Position numbers and translations under genes: made by a program. This document shows positions 51,301-58,820 of a stretch of DNA of 64,000 bases, one piece after another. Where the stretch lies: assembly GCA_034190545.1 (NCBI GenBank), contig JAXIOF010000001.1, forward strand, positions 1 to 64,000. The letters are read 5' to 3'. Positions within the stretch are counted from its first letter, which is position 1. Each line of letters begins with the position of its first letter. This DNA comes from Candidatus Afararchaeum irisae. GTDB lineage: Archaea; Halobacteriota; Halobacteria; Halobacteriales; Afararchaeaceae. Below the pieces are notes generated by a model that worked only from the letters and a program-made list of their open reading frames with translations, made no database searches and was not told where the DNA came from.

Positions 51301-52913
51301 GTGAAGAGGGTTTTGTTCCTCTCCGAGAGGACTGAGGGCGGAGTGTCGTTACCCATAGCTCCTATGGGGTCTTTGCCTTCCTCAGCCATCGGCTGTATCA
51401 GACGTTCGACGTGTTGGAGCGTGTATCCGAAGCTCCTCTGGTAACGCGATATGTCGCCGTCTCCGTACTCTCCGAGACCGTACTCTGGAACGGGATCTTT
51501 CTCGTCGACGAGATCTTCGAGACTGACGCGGTTCTCATCGAGCCAGTCGGAGTACTTCTCGTCCGTGAGACCCTCGAAGACCTCTTCGTCGGGTATTATA
51601 CGTCCCTCGTCGGCATCCGTCGATACCATCGACGAGCCATCCGACCTTTGGTCGGAGACGTCCGCAAGGAACATCTGTCCGGGCTGTAGCCTGCCTTTCT
51701 CCTCTACGTCCTCGGGAGGAGTGTCGAGTACACCCGCTTCGCTCGCCATTACGAGACGGTCGTCCTCTGTGACGTAGTACCTGCACGGTCTCAGACCGTT
51801 TCTGTCGAGAACCGCGCCGACGCTGTATCCGTCGGTGAATGCGACGAGTGCGGGACCGTCCCACGGCTCGACTATGCTAGAGTGGTAGTCGTACCAGTCC
51901 CTTCTGTCATCGTCGATGCTCTCGTCCTTGTCCCACGCCTCGGGTATCAGCATCCGGAGGCTCTCGGGGAGCGACCTCCCGCTCTCTACGAGGAGTTCGA
52001 GGACGTTGTCGAGTACCGCGGTGTCGCTCTGTCCCTCCTCTGTGACGGGCTTGAGCTTGTCTATGTCGTCGCCGAAAGTCGGACTTTCGAGGTCGGCTTC
52101 GCGCGCCTTCATCCAGTTGAAGTTGCCCCTGAGTGTGTTTATCTCGCCGTTGTGTACGATAGAACGGTAGGGATGTGCGAGCTCCCACGCTCCGAGAGTG
52201 TTGGTCGAGAAACGTGAGTGGACGAGTGCGAGGCTCGAAACCACGTCTCCGTCGGAGAGGTCGCGGTAGTAGCTCCTGACCTGAGCGTTCGTGAGAAGAC
52301 CCTTGTAGACGATCTTTCTCCTGTCGAGAGAACAGATGTAGAAACGTTCCTCGCCCGCGGGCTTCTCCTCCTCGACGGTGTTCTCTATGACACGTCTCAG
52401 GACATAGAGATCCGAGTCGATCTCGTCGGCTGCCTTCTCGTCTCTGTCTCCGGGACGCACGAAGAACTGTTTGACGTCGGGCTCCGACTCTAAGGCAGTC
52501 TCCCCGAGGTCGGAGTTGTCGGTCGGCACGTCTCTCCAGGCGAAGACCTCGTATCCCTCGTCGTCGGCGGCGTTCTCTATTAGATCACGTAGCTCGGGCT
52601 GTTTCTCCTCGTCGTCGGGGAAGAAGACCTGTCCGACGCCGTACGAGTCGAATCCGAGACCGTCGACCTCTTCGACCTCCGACTCGAAGAATCCGTGGGG
52701 CTTCTGTATCAGAATACCCGATCCGTCTCCTGTGTTCTCCTCAGCACCTCTCGCACCTCTGTGGTCGAGGCTTTCGAGCATCTCGAGAGCGTCCTCGACT
52801 ATCTCGTGGCTCTTCTCGCCAGAGAGGTTCATCAGGACGCCTACTCCGCAGTTGTCGTGTTCGTGTGACGAGTCGTAGAGTCCACACGACTCGAACTCCG
52901 AGTTCAACGGCAT
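48309..52913 (-). CDS. gltB: Glutamate synthase large subunit
   Basis: Makes two glutamates from glutamine and 2-oxoglutarate. The protein is 1534 residues, the normal size. The class-II glutaminase starts at mature Cys22 ([13 protein letters not shown]) after a propeptide. The central domain, the FMN barrel ([63 protein letters not shown]), the 3Fe-4S ligand cysteines ([19 protein letters not shown]) and the C-terminal GXGXG beta-helix ([19 protein letters not shown]) are all present. The ORF could extend to 53081, but the ATG at 52913 is the conserved start. Upstream is a divergent membrane HTH gene. Confidence 0.95.
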   Translation of the reverse strand: [1534 protein letters not shown]

Positions 52914-53086
52914 GGAGAGTCCACCTCCTCCGTCTGGTTCTCGCGTTCGTGTGCGTGTGTAATCCTCGCGGGCACACGTACCCGATCCGTAGAAGTATGT
53001 ATGACAGTCATTCCCAGTAGAATTTCGTTCTGCTACGGTAAAACTCTTAAGATTGACTCCGTAATATCCGAAGAGATTCAAGTCCT
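52914..53086. promoter_or_regulatory. Divergent gltB / membrane-HTH control region
   Basis: A 173-base gap. It contains a long imperfect inverted repeat: CCGTAG near 52987 and CTACGG near 53033, with an inner AGTAGAA / TTCTGCT pair (53016-53034), then an AT-rich CTCTTAAGATT at 53044-53054 and GTAATATCC at 53062-53070 in front of the HTH gene. The repeat is a candidate operator for the adjacent regulator; this is inference. Confidence 0.4.
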
Positions 53087-53737
53087 ATGTCGAGCATATT
53101 CGGGTCAGAGTCTGAGACCGAACTGTCGTCAGAACAGGACGGAGAGCCGCGTGTCATGGGAGTCGACAGCGAAGACGCCGAGACTCTCATAAACGCGCTG
53201 TCGTCGGCAACCTCACGTGAAATACTCGCTGAGATACACGACTCTCCATCTACGCCGTCGGAGATAGCCGCTGAGACCGACACGACGGTACAGAACGCGC
53301 GTTACCACCTCGGAAAGCTACAGGACGCCGACCTGATCCGTGTCGCCGACACCAAGTACTCCGAGAAAGGTAGAGAGATGAGTATATACGCGCCCTCGGA
53401 GGAGCCCCTCTTAGTCTTCGTGGGGCGCGAGGACGACTCATCGACATCGGGAATCAAGGACGCCTTAAAGAGTATATTTGCCGCCATACTCGGACTCGGC
53501 GTTGTAAGTCTCGGTGTCGAGTGGGTGGTCGAGTCTCAGACTTCGGCTCCTGCGCCGACTCCCGAGGACACAGGAAGCAGTGGTGGAGGTGGAGTCGGTA
53601 TACAGTCGACCGAACAGCTTCAGGCTGAGACAGCACAGCAGGCGTCACAGACGGTTCCTCCGGGAGTCCTCTTCTTCGCTGGTGGAGTAGTCGTCCTACT
53701 CGGTGTCTTCGCGTGGTGGTACCTGAGGAAGAAGTAA
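53087..53737 (+). CDS. Membrane-anchored ArsR-like winged-helix protein
   Basis: A 216-residue protein. After an acidic head, residues about 30-105 form an ArsR-like winged helix (LINALSSATSREILAEIHDSPSTPSEIAAETDTTVQNARYHLGKLQDADLI). Two transmembrane helices follow, at about 128-146 and 190-212, with a Ser/Gly/Gln-rich extracytoplasmic loop between, ending in RKK. Such membrane HTH proteins are common in haloarchaea and thought to sense outside signals. It is divergent from gltBD and may control it, which is only suggested by position. Confidence 0.8.
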   Translation: MSSIFGSESETELSSEQDGEPRVMGVDSEDAETLINALSSATSREILAEIHDSPSTPSEIAAETDTTVQNARYHLGKLQDADLIRVADTKYSEKGREMSIYAPSEEPLLVFVGREDDSSTSGIKDALKSIFAAILGLGVVSLGVEWVVESQTSAPAPTPEDTGSSGGGGVGIQSTEQLQAETAQQASQTVPPGVLFFAGGVVVLLGVFAWWYLRKK

Positions 53738-53749
53738 GCACCACAACCA

Positions 53750-53758
53750 ACTTATACC
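53750..53758 (+). promoter_or_regulatory. TATA-like box for dapA
   Basis: ACTTATACC lies 22-30 bases before the ATG at 53780. Confidence 0.4.
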
Positions 53759-53779
53759 TCTCGTGCCCTTAGACCAGAC

Positions 53780-54658
53780 ATGGATGTCACACGAGGAGTC
53801 TTCCCCGCGATAGTTACACCCTTCGACGACGAGGGAAACGTCGACTACGACGCCTACGAGTCCAACATACGAAGGCTTGAGGACGCGGGGGTTGACGGGA
53901 TAGTTCCGTGTGGATCGACGGGAGAGAGCGCGACACTCACCCACGAAGAACACAAGAAGGTCGTGGAGACCGCCGTCGAGGTCGCCGACAAGCCCGTCAT
54001 AGCGGGCACAGGTTCTAACTCGACCCACGAGGCACTCGAACTCACCAAACACGCCGAGGAAGCGGGTGCCGACGCCGCTCTCCTCATCTCACCTTACTAC
54101 AACAAGCCCAACGACTCGGGTCTGACGAAGCATTACGAGACGGTTGCCGACGAGACGGATATACCTCTGATACTCTACAACGTCCCGAGTAGAACGGGTC
54201 AGAACATGTCTACGGACGTCGTCGTAGAACTCGCCCACCATCCCAGCATAGTCGGGATCAAGGAGGCGAGCGGCGACATAAACCAGATCAGCGAGCTGTG
54301 TAGAAGGACGCGCGACGAGGAGTTCGAGGTCGTATCGGGAGACGACGCCATGACCCTACCTCTCATGAGCGTCGGAGGCTCGGGAGTCATAAGTGTAGTC
54401 GCCAACATCTTCCCCGAGGCTATGTGTGACCTCGTCTCGGCGTGTGACGAGGGCGACTACGACGAGGCGCGCGACCTACACCACGAACTACTTCCCGTAT
54501 TCGACGCGATGTTCGTCGAGACGAATCCGATACCCGTCAAGAAGGCGATGGAAGTCCTTGGCTACTCGGGGTCGGGTCTACGTCTCCCTCTCGACGACAT
54601 AAGCGACGAAAACGCCGAGGTAGTCAGAGACGCCGTGGAGGGATTCGAGAATGACTGA
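53780..54658 (+). CDS. dapA: 4-hydroxy-tetrahydrodipicolinate synthase
   Basis: Condenses pyruvate with aspartate semialdehyde in lysine/diaminopimelate synthesis. The 292-residue TIM barrel has GIVPCGSTGESATLTHEEH, the catalytic Tyr in YNVPSRTGQNM, and the Schiff-base Lys in VGIKEASGDI. Its last 8 bases overlap dapB, so the pair is translationally coupled. Confidence 0.95.
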   Translation: MDVTRGVFPAIVTPFDDEGNVDYDAYESNIRRLEDAGVDGIVPCGSTGESATLTHEEHKKVVETAVEVADKPVIAGTGSNSTHEALELTKHAEEAGADAALLISPYYNKPNDSGLTKHYETVADETDIPLILYNVPSRTGQNMSTDVVVELAHHPSIVGIKEASGDINQISELCRRTRDEEFEVVSGDDAMTLPLMSVGGSGVISVVANIFPEAMCDLVSACDEGDYDEARDLHHELLPVFDAMFVETNPIPVKKAMEVLGYSGSGLRLPLDDISDENAEVVRDAVEGFEND

Positions 54659-55442
54659 CGGTGAGACGGGGACTGAGGCGGAGACGAAGGTCGCAGTCGC
54701 GGGCGTCCGTGGACGTATGGGACGTCTCATACTCGACGTCATAAAGACGAGGAACACAGTCGAACTCGTCGGCGCGGTCGACAGGAACGGCGTCGGGGAC
54801 GAGATACGTGAACACGGCGTCGAGATAATGTCGCCCGACGAAGCCGAGGAGGCTTTCGACGAAGCCGACGTAGCTATAGAGTTTACCTCACCCGAGGGGA
54901 CACAGAGGTTCGTCGAAGCCGCCTTATCGACACGTACGCCTCTCGTGACGGGTACGACGGGTCTCACCGACGAGACCGAGTCGAAAGTAGAAGACGCCGC
55001 CGACGAGATACCCGTGCTCCAGTCGAGTAACTTCGCGACGGGTGTGAACGCCTTCTGGGAGATAGTCGAGGAAGCCGCGTCGCTTCTCCCGGGGTACGAC
55101 TACGAGGTGACAGAGACCCACCACAGACACAAAGTCGACGCGCCCTCTGGTACCGCGCTCACGACGGTAGAGAGGATAGAAAACGGCATAGGAGACCGCG
55201 AACACGTCCACGGAAGAGAGGGCGATTCTCCGAGGGGTGACGAGATAGGAGTACACGCCCGCAGAGCGGGAGAGATCGTCGGCGAGCACGAAGTTCTGAT
55301 ATCCGGTGAGGGCGAGTCTGTCATAATAAAGCACAGAGCCGGAGAGAGACGTGCCTTCGCAGCGGGTGCGGTCGACGCCGGAGTCTTCCTAGCCGGACAG
55401 GAGCCGGGTCTCTACGGAATGGACGACGTTCTCGACCTGTAA
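54651..55442 (+). CDS. dapB: 4-hydroxy-tetrahydrodipicolinate reductase
   Basis: NAD(P)H-dependent reductase following DapA, 263 residues. The Rossmann loop is VAVAGVRGRMGRLI, the second motif TGTTGLTDE, and the active-site signature EVTETHHRHKVDAPSGTAL is intact. C-terminal FAAGAVDAGVFLAGQEPGLYGMDDVL is typical. It is followed by the noncoding hairpin element, and the remaining dap gene (dapF) is on the other side of it. Confidence 0.95.
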   Translation: MTDGETGTEAETKVAVAGVRGRMGRLILDVIKTRNTVELVGAVDRNGVGDEIREHGVEIMSPDEAEEAFDEADVAIEFTSPEGTQRFVEAALSTRTPLVTGTTGLTDETESKVEDAADEIPVLQSSNFATGVNAFWEIVEEAASLLPGYDYEVTETHHRHKVDAPSGTALTTVERIENGIGDREHVHGREGDSPRGDEIGVHARRAGEIVGEHEVLISGEGESVIIKHRAGERRAFAAGAVDAGVFLAGQEPGLYGMDDVLDL

Positions 55443-55482
55443 TGTAACTAATCTAATATACTCACCGAGGAAAACAGACGTA

Positions 55483-55870
55483 TTGACCACCTCCACGCCC
55501 TAAAGGACGTGGAATCCCGTCACGGGATTTCGGGTACAGACACCGTACCCATCCGGTTTCAACCCGCATTAGCCGGAAACCGGCGACACACCGGAGAAAC
55601 TGTCGTTTTCTTCCGGTTAGGGTTGTGGCTGGGTCAACTCAGCCCCGTCTCCAACCGAGTCATTAACCAGAGACTTTTGCTCTGGTTTCTCTCCGTTGGA
55701 GTAGTACCAATATGTAACTCTTCAGAGCTATTAAAACATAGTGTGAAATCCGGTAGGTCTACGTAGTCCGTAGGTTAGGAGTGTTGTCGCTTGACCCCCG
55801 TTCGTCAATCTTCGATTGACGTGCTTGCTAATCACAGATTAGCGAACGCCTGAAGACGGGGGTATGCGCT
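55483..55870 (-). mobile_element. Noncoding IS200/IS605-type miniature element (PATE/MITE-like)
   Basis: About 390 bases with no plausible gene, packed with stems: CCACG/CGTGG (55493-55512, loop TAAA), AATCCCG-TCA-CGGGATT (55513-55529), GGGTAC/GTACCC (55532-55550), CCGGTTTC/GAAACCGG (55553-55583), a bulged CCGGA stem (55591-55616), a stem near 55627-55644, nested CTCCAAC/GTTGGAG (55649-55701) around AACCAGAG/CTCTGGTT, and a terminal 8-bp ACCCCCGT/ACGGGGGT stem (55794-55863) around GTCAATC-TTC-GATTGAC and GCTAATC-ACA-GATTAGC. The last layout copies the TnpB left end. The other end reads ..GGCGTGGAGGTGGTCAA on the minus strand, the type of right end seen in such elements. Boundaries are estimates. 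It lies between convergent dapB and dapF. Confidence 0.7.
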
Positions 55871-55880
55871 CGACTATATA

Positions 55881-56714
55881 TCAGACTTCTCCTTCGTAGA
55901 CTATCTCGGCGGGTCCCTTCATCATCGCCGATCCGTCCTCGAAGCTTATCCAGAGGTCGCCGCCGCGTGTCTGTATCCGCAGTTCTCCGTCGTCGTCAGT
56001 CTTTCCGAGTTCGCGCGCTACCGCGCCGACTGCGACACTTCCCGTGCCACACGACAGAGTCTCTCCCTCGACGCCCCTCTCGAAGGTTCTTATCTTGTAG
56101 CCGTCTTGAGTCGGAGACGCGAAGTTGACGTTCGAGCCCTCAGGAAAGACGTCGGCGTGGCGTATACCGGGAGCCTCTTCCTCGACATCTATCTCATCAG
56201 CCTCATCGACGAAGACCACTGAGTGTGGGACTCCTGTGTTACACGAGGTCAGACTGTAGCCGCCGATCTCCTCCTCGACTATACGTCTCTCGGCGGGGAC
56301 GTCTTCGGGATCGAAAGAAGGCTCACCCATATCTACGGTAACCATCTGTTCGCCGTTCTCTCGGCTGTGTCTCGTCTCCTTGACTCCATCGAGTGTCTCG
56401 ACATCCACCGTGACGGTCACATCCGAATCCGACTCATCGACGAAGCCCTCTTCCACGGCGTAAGCCACGAGACATCTCACGCCGTTCCCACACATCTCGA
56501 CCTCTTCTCCGTCAGGCTGGTAGAGTGACATACGTACGTCGTTGTCTCGGCTTTCGGGCTTCTGTAGGAAGAGGACTCCGTCGCCGCCTACCCCGAAACG
56601 TCTCTCGCAGTACTCAGACGCGAAGCCCTCCTTGTCCCCGACGGCTTCGGAGTCCCACTCATCGACTATCAGAAAGTCGTTGCCGTTTCCGTGTGCCTTC
56701 GTGAACTCGGTCAT
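55881..56714 (-). CDS. dapF: Diaminopimelate epimerase
   Basis: Converts LL- to meso-diaminopimelate, 277 residues. The two-cysteine active site is present: C in VEMCGNGVRCL and C in GETLSCGTGSVAV, with the symmetric domain halves. GNGNDFLIVDEW starts the first. It follows the YidC-like gene by 5 bases on the same strand. With dapA, dapB and a possible DapE at 8-9 kb, most of the pathway is in the window. Confidence 0.95.
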   Translation of the reverse strand: MTEFTKAHGNGNDFLIVDEWDSEAVGDKEGFASEYCERRFGVGGDGVLFLQKPESRDNDVRMSLYQPDGEEVEMCGNGVRCLVAYAVEEGFVDESDSDVTVTVDVETLDGVKETRHSRENGEQMVTVDMGEPSFDPEDVPAERRIVEEEIGGYSLTSCNTGVPHSVVFVDEADEIDVEEEAPGIRHADVFPEGSNVNFASPTQDGYKIRTFERGVEGETLSCGTGSVAVGAVARELGKTDDDGELRIQTRGGDLWISFEDGSAMMKGPAEIVYEGEV

Positions 56715-56719
56715 CTATA

Positions 56720-57667
56720 TCATGTCGAGGGATTGACCCCGAGTACCTTCCTCATTATCTGTCCGAGACCGAACGAACAGAGTATGTACCATCCTAGCCA
56801 CGCCTGTACAGGACCTATAAGTGTCGAGTTGAACTCTATCGCGCCGTCGGTGAACGGCGTGTTTATCGTCGGCATCTCGCCCGCGGTTTCGAGTATCATC
56901 GGCTGTCCCGTCCGGCTCGTGAAGTTCCAGTAGAGCCACATGAAGATGGGTATCGTCATCATCATTATCCACACCGAGGGACGGAACTGCATCTTCATGA
57001 TGCCCATCTGTTCGGAGAACATCTCCTTCTGCTCCTCCTGGAGCTGTGCCTGCTGTGAGTCGTCTCCTCCCATCTGAGCCTCCTTCATCTCCGACTGTAT
57101 CTCCTTCAGCTCCTCCTGTTTCTTATTTACCCAGTCCCAGTCCATCAGGTACATCTGGAGGAAGCTTGAGTACAGACCCGTTAATGTCGCGAGTATGAGT
57201 ATTATGATGTAGTAGGGAAGACCCAGTGACGTGTGGAGGGGAGCAAAGACGTTGTTTAGTGTGCTTCCTATCGCGTCCTGTACTGTCGCGTTCGAGTATC
57301 CGAAGAAGATGAAGAAAGCACCCACTGCGGCGACAGCCTTGTCGACGGTGCTCCACGAGGCGTCGACTTCCTCAACGTCGCTGTCTCCCGACCCCGTGGG
57401 GGATGTAGACGTAGAATCCGACGAGTCGCCGTATAGGACATCTTCGACAGCCTCGGTATCGGATATTACGAAGCCTTCGCCGTCGTCCGCTTCAGTCAGT
57501 ATCCCTCTCTCTATGAGACGGCCCCACTGACCGCTCGTAATCTCCGAGTTAACGTCACTCCAGAGTATCTCACCTTCCGACTCCTCTATCTCAAGGAGTC
57601 TCTCAAGGGACGAGGAGAGACTCGGGTCTTCGCTTATAAGCTCCTCTGTCTTCTTCCTTACGCTCAT
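56720..57667 (-). CDS. Archaeal YidC/Oxa1-like membrane insertase (DUF106)
   Basis: A 315-residue membrane protein. The C-terminal 210 residues are the DUF106/Ylp1 domain with three transmembrane segments (about 118-138, 148-170, 230-250) and a cytosolic coiled-coil between the second and third (NKKQEELKEIQSEMKEAQ ... EEQKEMFSEQMGIMKMQF), as in the three-helix Get1/EMC3/Oxa1 superfamily. The first 80 residues are an unusual extra domain resembling a winged-helix (EGEILWSDVNSEITSGQWGRLIERGILTEADDGEGFVI). Linked to dapF by a 5-base gap. Confidence 0.8.
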   Translation of the reverse strand: MSVRKKTEELISEDPSLSSSLERLLEIEESEGEILWSDVNSEITSGQWGRLIERGILTEADDGEGFVISDTEAVEDVLYGDSSDSTSTSPTGSGDSDVEEVDASWSTVDKAVAAVGAFFIFFGYSNATVQDAIGSTLNNVFAPLHTSLGLPYYIIILILATLTGLYSSFLQMYLMDWDWVNKKQEELKEIQSEMKEAQMGGDDSQQAQLQEEQKEMFSEQMGIMKMQFRPSVWIMMMTIPIFMWLYWNFTSRTGQPMILETAGEMPTINTPFTDGAIEFNSTLIGPVQAWLGWYILCSFGLGQIMRKVLGVNPST

Positions 57668-57713
57668 TCGTCGGGGATAGGTACTCCTCTACAAAAGTCC
57701 TTTCGTATCTCAT

Positions 57714-57736
57714 GTCGGCGTCGGCGTCAGCGTCAG
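57714..57736 (+). repeat. Short GTCGGC/GTCAGC tandem repeat
   Basis: Four imperfect 6-base units in the divergent gap between the YidC-like gene and the surface-protein gene. It is too short to infer a function. Confidence 0.35.
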
Positions 57737-57758
57737 ACTTCCGTCGGACAGCTTACCA

Positions 57759-57770
57759 GTATTTATTAAC
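57759..57770 (+). promoter_or_regulatory. TATA-like box for bactofilin-like gene
   Basis: AGTATTTATTAA lies 24-35 bases before the ATG at 57794. Confidence 0.45.
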
Positions 57771-57793
57771 CCCTTGAACGAAGCATTAACGAC

Positions 57794-58819
57794 ATGAAGA
57801 CGAAGTACCTCTTGGCTCTGGCGGGCTTTCTTCTGCTCGTGTTTGCGACGTCTCCTGTCTCGGCACAGGAGACACGTACGGGAGGCAACGTAATAGTAGA
57901 AGACGGGGAAACAACTGAGAGCATAAACGCCTACGGTGGAACAGTCCTGGTTCGGGGAACAGTCGACGGCAACCTCAAAGCCTACGCGGGTACCGTTACC
58001 ATCGACGGGAATGTCAAAGGAGACGTCAAGGTGTACTCGGGAACCGTTGCGATCAACGGAAACGTCACGGGCGATGTCGAGGCTAATACGGGGAATCTCC
58101 TGGTGGGCGAGTCGGCGAGGATCTCGGGCAGCCTCAACGCGAGTGCCGGGAGTGTCCTGATACAGGGACACGTAGGAGGGAACTCGACACTCAGGACTTC
58201 GAGCCTCAGCCTTGGGGACAACGCCGTCATAGGAGGCGACCTGCGTTACACAGCTGAGGACTACACACGTGGCTCGGGAGCACAGATAGGCGGTAAGACC
58301 GAGAAGATAGAGACTAAGCCGGGGTCGAGCGACTCCTTGCTACCGTCGTGGGTCTTCTCTGTCTACGGCTTCCTCGTCAACCTCGTCGTAGGTCTGATAC
58401 TTATATACGTTTTCCCTGGGCTCTCAGACGCCGTAGCCGACGAGGTCGTCTCCGAACCCGTCGAGTCTGGAGGTGTGGGACTCCTCGTCGCAGTCGGTGT
58501 TCCGGTAGGATTAATCTTGGTGAGTATAACAGTCATAGGTATTCCGATAGCCCTCGCCCTCGGTCTACTCTTCGTTATCACCCTCTGGATATCGTCTGTC
58601 TACGGAAGCTTCTCTCTCGGATCTTGGATACTCTCACTCGAAGGCTTCAGGAACAGATGGCTTTCGCTCGTCCTCGGACTCCTCGTCTCCTCGATACTCG
58701 GTATGATACCCTTCGTCGGAGGCATCGCTGGAGCCGTGATAACCCTCATAGGGCTCGGCGGTCTGTCGGTAGCGTTACGCAGAACTTACAGTAGCAACGG
58801 TAAGACGGGATCTTTCTAG
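57794..58819 (+). CDS. Secreted bactofilin-like (polymer-forming) membrane protein
   Basis: A 341-residue protein. Residues 1-25 are a cleavable signal peptide (ends SPVSAQE). Residues about 38-155 form short beta-helix repeats of about 17 residues (GTVLVRGTVDGNLKAYAGTVTIDGNVKGDVKVYSGTVAINGNVTGDV), the bactofilin/polymer-forming pattern. After a Ser/Gly linker come three or four transmembrane helices in residues 175-325. A cell-surface scaffold anchored by a C-terminal membrane domain is the likely role. Bacterial bactofilins are cytoplasmic, so this secreted version is odd. Confidence 0.75.
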   Translation: MKTKYLLALAGFLLLVFATSPVSAQETRTGGNVIVEDGETTESINAYGGTVLVRGTVDGNLKAYAGTVTIDGNVKGDVKVYSGTVAINGNVTGDVEANTGNLLVGESARISGSLNASAGSVLIQGHVGGNSTLRTSSLSLGDNAVIGGDLRYTAEDYTRGSGAQIGGKTEKIETKPGSSDSLLPSWVFSVYGFLVNLVVGLILIYVFPGLSDAVADEVVSEPVESGGVGLLVAVGVPVGLILVSITVIGIPIALALGLLFVITLWISSVYGSFSLGSWILSLEGFRNRWLSLVLGLLVSSILGMIPFVGGIAGAVITLIGLGGLSVALRRTYSSNGKTGSF

Positions 58820-58820
58820 A

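Noticed and set aside
55467-55480. GAGGAAAACAGAC resembling the conserved start of RNase P RNA
   Set aside because: Only a few bases match and no other RNase P RNA conserved regions follow; the region is better explained as a mobile-element end.
55509-55766. 85-codon ORF within the noncoding element
   Set aside because: It crosses several perfect hairpins and has no homology-like motif; stems explain the sequence better than coding.
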